Shown here piece by piece: positions 1 through 7,351 of a stretch of DNA of 18,863 nucleotides. Origin of the DNA: Nitrospinae bacterium CG22_combo_CG10-13_8_21_14_all_47_10 (GTDB lineage Bacteria > Nitrospinota > Nitrospinia > Nitrospinales > VA-1); the NCBI GenBank assembly GCA_002786505.1, contig PCTK01000092.1, forward strand, positions 1-18,863, written 5' to 3'. Under the pieces are notes generated by a model. That model worked only from the letters and a program-made list of their open reading frames with translations, did no database searches and was not told the origin of the DNA. Made by a program: the position numbers and the translations under genes. Within the stretch, counting starts at the first letter, position 1. Each line of letters starts with the position of its first letter.

Positions 1-199
1 TAATTATCAAGAAGATATAAAAGTATCCCCTTTTCAGGATGGTTGCAACCGGGAAAAATCTACCGTAGTCTTCTGAAATTTATAGTTTATTATTTTTCAA
101 TGGGTTATATTGTCTGCTATTGAAGCCGTTTGAGCGCTTTAGCCCGGCAAAAACTTCCCCTTAATATCGTTTAATAATTTTCAAGCTTTTTCTGTTTGC

Positions 200-1300
200 G
201 TGAAGATGAATCCCTCAGACCTATTAAAAACACAAAACTTCTTTGGCACCTCAGAGGCCGCACTTAAAAAATTATTCGCCGACTGGGGGGTGGCAACCTA
301 CCGCGTGAATCAGGTTTTCACCTGGGTCTACCATTATCATTGCCGGGATTTTAACGAGATGACCAATCTCTCCAAATCTTTACGGTCTCAGTTAGCCGAA
401 CATTTTCATTTTTCACTCCCTAAAATCCAGAACCGAACCTTTTCCAAAGATGGGTCGATTAAATATTTATTGGAAATGAACGATGGCGCGGTTGTCGAGA
501 GTGTCTGGATGCCTTCAGACTCCAGAAAGACTTTATGTCTTTCCACGCAAGTGGGTTGCCGACTAAATTGTTCTTTCTGTTTAACAGCAAGCCTGGGGCT
601 GAAACGCAATTTAACAGCAGGAGAAATTATCGGGCAACATATCGCCATCAATGATGAACTTAAAGAAGAAGACAGGATCACCAATGTCGTTTTTATGGGG
701 ATGGGTGAACCCCTTGACAACTACGGACCGGTCGTCGATGCACTGCGTATTATGGTCTCCCCCCAAGCAATGAAGGTCTCAACCAGAAAGGTCACTGTTT
801 CCACCTCGGGACTGGTTGAGAAAATGAAATCGTTTCAAGAAGAAGACCTGCCGATAAATCTGGCTATTTCTCTCAACGCCTCCGACAATGCCACCCGTGA
901 CCGGTTAATGCCTGTCAATAAAAAGTATCCCATCGAGGTATTGATGGATTGCCTTAAAAAATATCCTTTAAAGCCGCATCGAAGACATACTATCGAATAT
1001 GTCCTGCTCGCGGGCATCAATGATTCGGATGAAGATGCGCAGAGACTGGCAAAATGGTTGAAGGGTGTACCCTGCAAAATCAACCTGATTCCTTTTAATG
1101 CTTTTGACTCCTCGGAATACAGGCCTCCCTCTGAGCAGAGAGTCTTGAAATTTCAAAATTATTTGATCGAACAGAATTTTTCTGCCTTTATCAGGCAAAA
1201 TCGGGCAACGGACATACTCGGTGCCTGCGGGCAACTCGCAACCCAATCAGCCAGCGGAACGCTGGACCCAATGAGCAAAGTAGCTCTAGTGAACAAATAG
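200..1300 (+). CDS. rlmN: 23S rRNA (adenine-2503-C2)-methyltransferase RlmN
   Basis: Radical-SAM enzyme that methylates C2 of A2503 in 23S rRNA and, in this family, A37 of some tRNAs; cytoplasmic. Visible signatures: the N-terminal YRVNQVFTW segment (about residues 34-42), the radical-SAM cluster motif CxxxCxxC (C120, C124, C127), the upstream family cysteine C113, the SAM-binding FMGMGEPLDNY (165-175), a SLNAS block (224-228) and the methyl-carrying cysteine C343 in GACGQL near the end. Length 366 is normal for the family. The first start is GTG at 200; an ATG two codons later (206) is equally possible, and neither has a clear Shine-Dalgarno sequence. A 35-base gap separates it from the glycosyltransferase, so co-transcription is possible but functionally unrelated. 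Confidence 0.95.
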   Translation: MKMNPSDLLKTQNFFGTSEAALKKLFADWGVATYRVNQVFTWVYHYHCRDFNEMTNLSKSLRSQLAEHFHFSLPKIQNRTFSKDGSIKYLLEMNDGAVVESVWMPSDSRKTLCLSTQVGCRLNCSFCLTASLGLKRNLTAGEIIGQHIAINDELKEEDRITNVVFMGMGEPLDNYGPVVDALRIMVSPQAMKVSTRKVTVSTSGLVEKMKSFQEEDLPINLAISLNASDNATRDRLMPVNKKYPIEVLMDCLKKYPLKPHRRHTIEYVLLAGINDSDEDAQRLAKWLKGVPCKINLIPFNAFDSSEYRPPSEQRVLKFQNYLIEQNFSAFIRQNRATDILGACGQLATQSASGTLDPMSKVALVNK

Positions 1301-1335
1301 TTATCTGAGCAGTACTCTAATTTCACAGAAATTTT

Positions 1336-2067
1336 ATGAACAATCCAGACACTCAAACCCCTGAACTGTCCATCGTCATCCCTGTCTATAATGAAAGGAA
1401 TAACCTGATCCCGCTCGAAGACAAGCTGGAGACAGAACTTGCAAAACTGAACCTGAGTTATGAAATTATTTTTATTGATGATGGAAGTTCCGATGGCAGT
1501 GCTCACTTGATCGCAGAGATGGAAAAACACAATCCCCGAATCAGGCTGATCCAGTTCGGCCATAACCACGGACAATCAGCGGCCTTTGCGGCCGGATTCA
1601 AAGCGGCACGGGGAAAAATTTTTGTCACGCTCGATGCTGATTTGCAGAACAACCCCGCCGACATCCCCCTGCTTCTTGAAATGATGCGGGACTATGATGT
1701 GGTGTGCGGCTGGCGGCATAAAAGAAACGACCCCTGGATAAAAAAGGTTTCTTCAAGAATAGGCAATGCGGTGCGGAACAAATTGAGTGAAGAAGAAATT
1801 GCCGACACAGGTTGCTCCCTGAAAGCCTTCCGGCGGGAGTGCTTTGAAAATGTCAAACTTTTTAAAGGAATGCACCGGTTCTTCCCTACGCTGATGAAGA
1901 TGGAAGGGTTTCGGGTCACGCAGGTCAAAGTCAGTCACCATCCCCGGCTTCATGGCGAATCAAAATACAATATCCGCAACCGCCTGTTTTCCTCTTTTCA
2001 GGATCTGCTGGCCATCCGCTGGATGAAAAAACGAAGGATTAATTATGATATTATCAGGGAGGATTAA
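1336..2067 (+). CDS. Family 2 glycosyltransferase (DPM1/ArnC-like, soluble)
   Basis: GT-A fold, family 2 glycosyltransferase of the polyprenyl-phosphate-sugar type. Seen: the IVIPVYNE start of the fold (13-20), IDDGSSDGS (47-55), a GQSAAFAAGF helix (79-88), the metal-binding DAD (100-102) in TLDADLQNNP, a DTGC segment (157-160) and HGESKY (206-211), which matches the GxSKY motif of dolichol/undecaprenyl-phosphate glycosyltransferases. At 243 residues it ends after the catalytic domain and lacks the two C-terminal membrane helices of ArnC/GtrB. It abuts the next gene with no intervening base, and that gene encodes a three-helix membrane protein that could be its membrane partner (inference). 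Likely substrate: a nucleotide sugar and a lipid-phosphate carrier; the actual sugar is unknown. Confidence 0.85.
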   Translation: MNNPDTQTPELSIVIPVYNERNNLIPLEDKLETELAKLNLSYEIIFIDDGSSDGSAHLIAEMEKHNPRIRLIQFGHNHGQSAAFAAGFKAARGKIFVTLDADLQNNPADIPLLLEMMRDYDVVCGWRHKRNDPWIKKVSSRIGNAVRNKLSEEEIADTGCSLKAFRRECFENVKLFKGMHRFFPTLMKMEGFRVTQVKVSHHPRLHGESKYNIRNRLFSSFQDLLAIRWMKKRRINYDIIRED

Positions 2068-2370
2068 ATGACAGCAAACCAATGGATGATCATTGGGTTT
2101 GTAGGACAAGCCCTTTTCGGTGCCCGTTTTCTTATCCAATGGATTGTTTCCGAAAAAAAAGGTGAAAGCACTTTTCCTCTCGCCTTCTGGTATTGCAGTA
2201 TTGGTGGCGCAATCGTACTTTTAGCCTATGCCATCCACAGGCAGGACCCGGTATTTATTGTGGGGCAGAGCCTGGGAAGCGTTATCTATATTCGCAACCT
2301 TGTGCTCATAGATCGCAAAAGAAAATCCATGGCTTCAGTAGGAACTGATAATGAGCAAATGGAAAATTAG
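2068..2370 (+). CDS. Lipid A biosynthesis N-terminal domain (LAB_N) membrane protein
   Basis: A 100-residue protein with three hydrophobic segments (about 5-25, 35-54, 60-80) and the signature pattern of the LAB_N family: FVGQALFGARFLIQWIVSEK near the N-terminus, AFWYCSIGG, and a third segment with GQSLGSVIYIRNL. LAB_N occurs fused to or beside lipid-A and glycosyltransferase genes; its biochemical role is poorly defined. The start is fixed by AGGGAGG at 2056-2062 and an ATG directly after the TAA of the glycosyltransferase, so the two are translationally coupled. The gene's 3' end overlaps the next one by 20 bases. Inner-membrane location is inferred from the helices. Probable role: membrane partner in lipid-linked sugar transfer. 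Confidence 0.85.
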   Translation: MTANQWMIIGFVGQALFGARFLIQWIVSEKKGESTFPLAFWYCSIGGAIVLLAYAIHRQDPVFIVGQSLGSVIYIRNLVLIDRKRKSMASVGTDNEQMEN

Positions 2371-2551
2371 AATAGGCGGACTGGTTCTCATGGTATTGGG
2401 CGGATTCCTTTTTGTCTGGTCGGTGAAATATATTCAGTCCGAATGGCCGCAAATATTTGTGGGTTTACTCTCGGTATTCAGCACAGCTATGGGGTTTTCC
2501 CTGCTCATCATGCCGCTGGAGATACACGAAAATGGCACAACACCTGATTAG
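2351..2551 (+). CDS. Small two-helix membrane protein, unknown function
   Basis: 66 residues with two predicted membrane helices (about 7-26 and 34-54) and short charged ends. The ATG lies inside the LAB_N gene in a different frame, preceded by TAGGAAC at 2339-2345 as a reasonable ribosome binding site, so it is translationally coupled to the LAB_N gene. I recognise no family. In many genomes a GT2-LAB_N pair is followed by a large ArnT-like glycosyltransferase of family 39; here the third gene is this tiny protein instead. An accessory role in the same membrane complex is only a guess. Confidence 0.6.
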   Translation: MSKWKIRIGGLVLMVLGGFLFVWSVKYIQSEWPQIFVGLLSVFSTAMGFSLLIMPLEIHENGTTPD

Positions 2552-2647
2552 CTTTTTATTTACAGTTTCAAACCCTTCCCAAACAACCTTGTTTTTCCTG
2601 CTAAAAAATCAAGCCAAGCCTTTAATTAGCAACAGTTTTGAAAGTCC

Positions 2648-2676
2648 TTGACTTTGCCTGACCCGTATGCTATTTC
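2648..2676 (+). promoter_or_regulatory. Candidate sigma-70-like promoter for the respiratory gene pair
   Basis: In the 194-base gap before the oxidase-like gene, TTGACT (2648-2653) is followed after 17 bases by TATTTC (2671-2676), a moderate match to -35/-10 consensus. A second TTGACC lies at 2697-2702 but its -10 (TTTTAG) is poorer. No operator-like repeat stands out in the gap. If either promoter is real, the downstream oxidase and cytochrome genes form one transcription unit ended by the hairpin at 6177. Confidence 0.35.
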
Positions 2677-2793
2677 TCTACATTCTTTAAGTCCTTTTGA
2701 CCTTAAAACAGGTTAAAAGTTTTAGAGAATAGAGGTTTTCCATAGTTGGAAAACGGGTACTTATCGCCTTCTTTCAGGCCTTTCATTCAAGTG

Positions 2794-4875
2794 ATGATGA
2801 AACAATCTCAGAGTCCTTTCAAAAGCACCTTTTTTAAAAGCCTTATCTGCCTTATTTTTGTTTATGTATTGGGGCATTTAACTCCGTTTCTCCCTGTTAC
2901 TTCCAATCCCATTTTTGCGAATCTGAGCTTTCAGACTCTGGCCCACGCCGAAGATGAGGAGGAGGAGGAAGAAGATGAGGGAGAGGGAGAAGAAGGCGGT
3001 GGGGAAGAGGAAGCCTCTGCGGAAGAAGAAGCTGAAGATTTATCCTATCTGACCGATATTGGGCCGGCCGCAGATCACGAGTTTAAAGAATTCTCGTTTC
3101 TGGGCATGAGCAACCGCAAGCTCACTTGGGCCGCGGCTCAGCTTCATATACTGTTCGCCTCTTTCATTCTTGGATGCCCCATGTTCGTGGTCATTATGGA
3201 GGTTATGGGTGCACGCCGGACACAGGGGGTTCGCAAAGCAATTATCCTCTCAAACGTATTTTTGGCGGTTCTTATAGGCGTGGTAATAGGAATCACCGGC
3301 GAAATCATTGTCGGGATCCATCACGGTGTCTTGTATGGCCTATGGGCCTGCGCATTTGGGGCTTTATTTGTCAGCTTCCTGAACTATTTTCATAAATTAA
3401 TGAATATCCGGGCATCGGCCTTTGTGGGAGCCGTTTTCGGAGCTCTGCTTTCCATGGCTCTGACACCGGTTGAGCACTATGAAGTTTCCGGAATTATTCT
3501 TGCTTTAGTCAACGGAGCCGTCGGAGGCTTGATCTCCAATGGCATCATGTTCGCCCAGTCAGATTACAAATTTGAACGCCTGGCTCACGAAATCACTAAA
3601 GTAATTGGAATTTGCTACAGTTTTACAGCACTTTCCGGAGGTCTCTTCCTCTTTGTTATGCTGGTGGCCTACCAAGACTTCATCACCTATTTAATTTCAT
3701 CGTTTCCGGTGCTTTTCATGGTGGCTTACCCCACCCTGTTCATTCTGGAAACAATAATCATGTACATTTATGTGTACTCCTGGGACCCTCTGAATAAGTC
3801 CAACAAAAAGGGACGACATATTGTTACAGGCGTAATCCTGAATATCCTGGGACTTTCGCTGTTGGTGGCTCTGGATGGCCCAGCAACTTTCATGCAGACT
3901 CCGCCCAAGCCGCTGGATCAACTGATGAATATCAGCGAGTGGGATAAAATTGCCAATATGGTCTGGATGCCGCTGAACTACCACCGGCTTGTAGGAAACG
4001 GAACGTTTGGTGGTTACATGGTTTGTATCATTGGTGCATACATGTATCTGTGGTCAGACAAAAAAGAAGAACGTGAATATTATGACTGGGTCGGTTACAT
4101 CGGCAACCTCATCGGTGTTGCCATCATGATTCCCCTGCCAGCTATGGGTTATATTTTCGTCCGCGAAATTTACCAGTATGACGCAACCATCGGGATGTAC
4201 ATCATGTCTGACCGTGAATCCATGTTCATGCTGGTTCAAGGTCTTCTGGTGGGAACCATGTTCAGCGCCAGTAATATATATATGTGGGTCAGCATGAAGC
4301 GAATTGAAAATGCCGAGAGGTTTTTCCCGGCCATGAAGTTTGGTTTCATATTGATTGTTATCTCCGCCACAATCTGGTTCACCCCAAGACGCTTTTTTGC
4401 CACCATGCTTCCAGAGCCGCATATGAATCCGGATATGGTGTTGCCGGATAATTTAGCCTTTCTCGCTTTGATGATTTCGAAAAATACAGCCGCCTTCTGT
4501 TTGGTGACCGTCACATTCATCAATTATATTTTCTATACCATTGCGACCAAGACAGGCAAGGTGCACTATGGCAAGGTCAACCCGCTGGCACCCTATGTCC
4601 TCATTTTCCTCGGTTTTGCCGACATCTGGCTGATGAGCTGGATGGGCACTATTCGAGAACTATCGCGAATGAACTGGCATGTATATAAAGTGTTTAAAGA
4701 TGTGACGCCGGAAAAATTCGCGCCCAGCCTGGCTGAGTCAGGCTTTCACGTCACAACCCTGGTCTGGACCTTTTTCATCCTGATGACAGCCATCATCTGG
4801 ATTGGAATCAAGTATCCCAAAACTAAAAAGAAAGAAGTCGAGCCAACGCAAGCAGAACCGCAAATGGCCGAATAA
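2794..4875 (+). CDS. Cytochrome bd-like oxidase subunit I (CydA-like), divergent, with acid-rich N-terminus
   Basis: A polytopic membrane protein (693 residues from this start) distantly resembling CydA of bd-type quinol oxidases. The N-terminus has a hydrophobic segment (14-36) and a possible signal cleavage after AHA (50-52), then an acidic stretch (53-81, nearly all Glu/Asp/Gly). Core resemblance: helix 1 with QLHILFASFILG, where H118 sits like E. coli His19; an LFILETIIMYIYVYSWD helix with E319 in the place of Glu99/Glu107; an LDGPATFMQTP loop like NGWMQNP of CydA; and NYHRL with H397 like His186. A hydrophobic block at about 140-260 has no CydA counterpart. No clear Q-loop or Met393 equivalent is visible. 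A TTG at 2746 with AGAGG at 2731-2735 could extend it by 16 residues; I prefer ATG 2794/2797 because it gives a normal signal-like N-terminus. The partner downstream is a diheme cytochrome c, not CydB, so cytochrome c rather than quinol may be the redox partner (inference). Confidence 0.75.
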   Translation: MMKQSQSPFKSTFFKSLICLIFVYVLGHLTPFLPVTSNPIFANLSFQTLAHAEDEEEEEEDEGEGEEGGGEEEASAEEEAEDLSYLTDIGPAADHEFKEFSFLGMSNRKLTWAAAQLHILFASFILGCPMFVVIMEVMGARRTQGVRKAIILSNVFLAVLIGVVIGITGEIIVGIHHGVLYGLWACAFGALFVSFLNYFHKLMNIRASAFVGAVFGALLSMALTPVEHYEVSGIILALVNGAVGGLISNGIMFAQSDYKFERLAHEITKVIGICYSFTALSGGLFLFVMLVAYQDFITYLISSFPVLFMVAYPTLFILETIIMYIYVYSWDPLNKSNKKGRHIVTGVILNILGLSLLVALDGPATFMQTPPKPLDQLMNISEWDKIANMVWMPLNYHRLVGNGTFGGYMVCIIGAYMYLWSDKKEEREYYDWVGYIGNLIGVAIMIPLPAMGYIFVREIYQYDATIGMYIMSDRESMFMLVQGLLVGTMFSASNIYMWVSMKRIENAERFFPAMKFGFILIVISATIWFTPRRFFATMLPEPHMNPDMVLPDNLAFLALMISKNTAAFCLVTVTFINYIFYTIATKTGKVHYGKVNPLAPYVLIFLGFADIWLMSWMGTIRELSRMNWHVYKVFKDVTPEKFAPSLAESGFHVTTLVWTFFILMTAIIWIGIKYPKTKKKEVEPTQAEPQMAE

Positions 4876-4898
4876 GATTTTTCAGGAGCTAATGGGTA

Positions 4899-6158
4899 AT
4901 GAAAATTGATGTGATCATTATTGGCTTAGTTGCCGCTTTGAGTGGTCTTTATGCACTTCACAGCTCTTTTGGGCTCGCAGGGGCTGGTGCCGGGTTGGCG
5001 GTGATGATTACCTATGCCCTCCTTCTTAAAATTAAGCCAAAAAAACCTGCAGAAAAAACTTTTTTCCAGAACATTCGGTTCAAGCTCCCCATCATCATTG
5101 TAATAGCTGGAATAGTCTGGGTTGTGGCTGGCAAATTTAATTTCCCCATCTGGTGGCAGATAGAATTCGTTTCCTTCGCTTTTGTGGGTTTCTGTTTTTT
5201 TACCCTTCTTGACTGGAAAACCCTAAAGCTGGAAAAATCAAATTTTGACTGGGTGAAACGGTTGCTGGCAACCTATGCCCTGGCCTCCGGAATATTCATT
5301 GGGGTGACGGCGCAACTGCCGCAGTTTGATCCCATGCTTGAACTTGAAAAACTAAACAAACCTCCCGTTAAACTGAGCGGACTGGCTGGACCAGAAGTCA
5401 TCGCCGCCGGACGCGAAGTTTTTGAAAACAACAAATGCTTCAACTGCCATAAAGTGTTCTGGGAAGGCAACTCCGACCGTGGCCCGAATCTCGGCACCAA
5501 GCAAATCGGCCTTTACCCGGAAGACTATATTAAAGAACAAATCATTGAACCTCGTAAAAAACAGTCTCCCGGTTTTGATGATCCCAAATCTGTCAAAGCC
5601 ATGCCGACTTACTATGGGGAAGACTTAAGTGAAGATGAGTTGCATGCCCTCGTGTCTTATTTAAAAACCTTGCGAGACCCGACCCATATGCCGGTTGAGG
5701 GCAAATTTGGGGAGCAATGGACCTGGTGGGATGATAAAGATGTCGTGGCTGAAGGCCAACAGGTATTTGAGGGTGTACACCCCGCGACCGAAGGACTCAG
5801 TTGCGCTGTCTGTCACGGCAAGGATGGCACTCCCATGATGACTGGGGCTCTTGACTTCAGAAACGAGAACAATACCGATACCACAAAAATCGAAGGCGAT
5901 CATACCGACAAAGTATTAAAAGACTGGCCCGATGCCCTGTGGTATCGCCGTGTTACCCGTGGTGTTCCCAACACGCCTATGGCTCCCTGGGGTATGATTT
6001 TTGAGCATCTTTATCTTTGGAAGGCGGAGGCCTATGCCAGGACATTCCATGATCCTCTGGAAAAGCGTACAGCCAAACGGCCTGTACCACCGGTCCCCAC
6101 TAAAGAAGAAATTGAAAGCTGGAAAAGCAAGGAACTGTTCCTCGATCCCCTGCTATAA
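4899..6158 (+). CDS. Membrane-anchored diheme cytochrome c
   Basis: 419 residues. The N-terminal third contains five hydrophobic segments (about 4-20, 24-44, 62-79, 86-104, 121-138) and the remainder is a soluble region with two class I cytochrome c domains, presumably periplasmic. Heme 1: CFNCH (180-184) with M235 in KAMPTY as probable sixth ligand. Heme 2: CAVCH (302-306) with M361 in TPMAPWG as candidate ligand. A Trp-rich linker (274-277, WTWW) separates the domains. CAGGAG at 4883-4888 precedes the ATG. It follows the bd-like subunit by 23 bases and is followed by a strong terminator, so the two form a discrete operon. Probable role: electron carrier to or from the bd-like subunit. The number of membrane helices is unusual for a cytochrome c and might substitute structurally for a second oxidase subunit (inference). 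Confidence 0.85.
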   Translation: MKIDVIIIGLVAALSGLYALHSSFGLAGAGAGLAVMITYALLLKIKPKKPAEKTFFQNIRFKLPIIIVIAGIVWVVAGKFNFPIWWQIEFVSFAFVGFCFFTLLDWKTLKLEKSNFDWVKRLLATYALASGIFIGVTAQLPQFDPMLELEKLNKPPVKLSGLAGPEVIAAGREVFENNKCFNCHKVFWEGNSDRGPNLGTKQIGLYPEDYIKEQIIEPRKKQSPGFDDPKSVKAMPTYYGEDLSEDELHALVSYLKTLRDPTHMPVEGKFGEQWTWWDDKDVVAEGQQVFEGVHPATEGLSCAVCHGKDGTPMMTGALDFRNENNTDTTKIEGDHTDKVLKDWPDALWYRRVTRGVPNTPMAPWGMIFEHLYLWKAEAYARTFHDPLEKRTAKRPVPPVPTKEEIESWKSKELFLDPLL

Positions 6159-6176
6159 AACAATTCATAAATTCAT

Positions 6177-6215
6177 AAAGCCGATCCCGTTGAACGGGAT
6201 CGGCTTTATTTTTTT
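6177..6215 (+). terminator. Strong intrinsic terminator after the cytochrome operon
   Basis: A perfect 15-base inverted repeat, AAAGCCGATCCCGTT then one G then AACGGGATCGGCTTT (6177-6207), is followed by ATTTTTTTT (6208-6215). The real hairpin will open a few central bases into a loop. It is a textbook Rho-independent terminator for the plus-strand oxidase/cytochrome transcript and separates it from the leucine-rich-repeat gene. Confidence 0.93.
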
Positions 6216-6234
6216 CTGTTGGACAAATCGGTCT

Positions 6235-6251
6235 GATAAGATGAACTTATC
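6235..6251. repeat. Short inverted repeat upstream of the LRR gene
   Basis: GATAAG (6235-6240), five bases, CTTATC (6246-6251): a perfect 6-base dyad 29 bases before the ATG at 6281. It could be a regulator site or a weak leader hairpin; it is short enough to be chance. Confidence 0.25.
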
Positions 6252-6280
6252 GTTCAACTTGTGACTCTCTGGAGATTACG

Positions 6281-6760
6281 ATGAGTAAAATAGATGATTT
6301 GATAAAAGACAACCTGCTGGAAAATGGAACCATCCTGAATCTAAGGGATAAGTACATCGGCATCCGTGGTTGCATGGAATTAGCCACTAAAGACTCTTTA
6401 AGGAGTGTGAAACACCTCATCCTTCCGGGCAACCAGATTGCCGATGAAGGGCTGGAGGCGCTTGCAGAGTCCCCTCACCTGGGAAACCTGGAAATTCTCA
6501 ATATCAATCACAATGATATCGGGGACGATGGGGCAGTTTCTCTGGCAAACTCAGTAAATTTGCCAAAATTGAAAGAAATCACCATGTTCGGCAATGTGAT
6601 AGGAGATATAGGGGCGCAGGCTTTCGCTAATTCTCCTGTCAGTAAGAAATACGTCAAGCTCGACCTCTATAAAAACCAGTATACCGAGATCGGCTATAAA
6701 GCTCTCACCGAATCAGAGAACCTGAAAAACTGTGAAGAGCTTGAAGTTTATCGGGATTAA
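6281..6760 (+). CDS. Small leucine-rich-repeat (ribonuclease-inhibitor-like) protein
   Basis: 159 residues made almost entirely of five repeats of 26-28 residues (about 17-44, 45-70, 71-98, 99-125, 126-152), each with an LxxLxLxxNxI-like strand followed by a GxxALAES-type helix; repeats 2 and 3 (LPGNQIADEGLEALAES, INHNDIGDDGAVSLANS) are the clearest. This is the RI-type LRR pattern, a protein-binding solenoid. There is no signal peptide or membrane helix, so it is probably cytoplasmic. GGAGAT at 6271-6276 supports the ATG. It stands alone after the terminator and converges with the bolA-like gene, overlapping it by four bases. The partner protein is unknown. Confidence 0.8.
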   Translation: MSKIDDLIKDNLLENGTILNLRDKYIGIRGCMELATKDSLRSVKHLILPGNQIADEGLEALAESPHLGNLEILNINHNDIGDDGAVSLANSVNLPKLKEITMFGNVIGDIGAQAFANSPVSKKYVKLDLYKNQYTEIGYKALTESENLKNCEELEVYRD

Positions 6761-7044
6761 CCCACTTTCTCATTCCATTGCGCAGGATCGAAAGTTTTGA
6801 CCTGCAATGCATGGATGAGTTTTGGAATGCCTGTCATTTCCTGATCCAGGGCTTTGTGAACCAGCCTGACCCGGTCCATGACATTGAGATTTTCAAATTG
6901 CGGTGAAACAACAACGATGGCAAAGTGCCCGCCGCCTCCGTCCTTTTGATGACCTCGATGTCTATGGCTCTCATCGATGATCTCCACATGTTCTGCCGCG
7001 ATTTTTTTTCTGAGATTATTATTGATGATTTCAACGGTATTCAT
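6757..7044 (-). CDS. BolA family protein
   Basis: 95 residues with the BolA fold pattern: an N-terminal helix, VEIIDESHRHRGH (20-32), GGHFAIVVVSPQF (38-50), a VMDRVRLVHKAL helix (55-66) and the C-terminal IHALQVKTFDP, in which H78 is the invariant histidine that coordinates shared [2Fe-2S] clusters with monothiol glutaredoxins. BolA-type proteins act in iron-sulfur trafficking and regulation in the cytoplasm. AAGGGT (complement of 7055-7060) lies 10 bases before the ATG. It is downstream of the zinc-ribbon gene with a 32-base gap, so the two are probably one transcript. No glutaredoxin gene is in this window. BolA and IbaG subtypes cannot be separated confidently by eye. Confidence 0.92.
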   Translation of the reverse strand: MNTVEIINNNLRKKIAAEHVEIIDESHRHRGHQKDGGGGHFAIVVVSPQFENLNVMDRVRLVHKALDQEMTGIPKLIHALQVKTFDPAQWNEKVG

Positions 7045-7076
7045 TTAAATTTAAACCCTTTTTATATTAACTTGCA

Positions 7077-7292
7077 TTACTCAGGAGGCTTTGAACGAAC
7101 TCCCACGTCTGGAAAATCTTTAAACTTCTTGAGGCCATCCTGGAATTTCTGGAAAGCAGAATTTTCTTTTTCGTCGATCAATTTTGTCTGGCAACGGGCA
7201 CAAACGGGTATTTTATCGGCATCATAAAACCGAATCCTGTTTTTGACTCCGCATTGAGGACAAGGTATGATGGCAAGATCGGGATCAGTCAT
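7077..7292 (-). CDS. Small zinc-ribbon protein (thioredoxin-2 N-terminal-like)
   Basis: 71 residues. The first half is a zinc ribbon with CPQC (C11, C14) and CARC (C31, C34), and the spacing and text (CGVKNRIRF...KIPVCARC) closely resemble the N-terminal zinc domain of thioredoxin 2 (TrxC). The thioredoxin domain itself is absent; the second half is charged (Lys, Asp, Phe) and probably flexible or helical. It may bind zinc as a redox-sensitive or adaptor protein; no function is assigned. It is the first gene of a probable two-gene unit with the bolA-like gene and is divergent from the small membrane protein gene at 7352. Confidence 0.7.
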   Translation of the reverse strand: MTDPDLAIIPCPQCGVKNRIRFYDADKIPVCARCQTKLIDEKENSAFQKFQDGLKKFKDFPDVGVRSKPPE

Positions 7293-7312
7293 GATTTATT
7301 TTATCAAACCTG

Positions 7313-7340
7313 TTCACAAGTTTAAAAGTGTTCTTATAAA
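7313..7340 (+). promoter_or_regulatory. Candidate promoter for the small membrane protein gene
   Basis: TTCACA (7313-7318), a 16-base spacer and TATAAA (7335-7340) match the -35/-10 consensus at five of six positions each. Transcription would begin near 7347, only a few bases before the ATG at 7352, implying a leaderless or nearly leaderless mRNA. The 59-base region is shared with the divergent zinc-ribbon gene and is AT-rich, so chance matches are likely. Confidence 0.35.
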
Positions 7341-7351
7341 TTTTCTATAAA

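Noticed and set aside
1..199. A coding region or RNA gene before rlmN
   Set aside because: No sizeable open frame, no tRNA-like fold and no convincing promoter or riboswitch pattern is visible; the GGTTGCAACC palindrome there is short.
2746..2793. TTG start for the bd-like subunit, supported by AGAGG at 2731-2735
   Set aside because: It would place 16 polar and proline-containing residues before the signal-like segment; the ATG at 2794/2797 gives a normal N-terminus. It remains possible.
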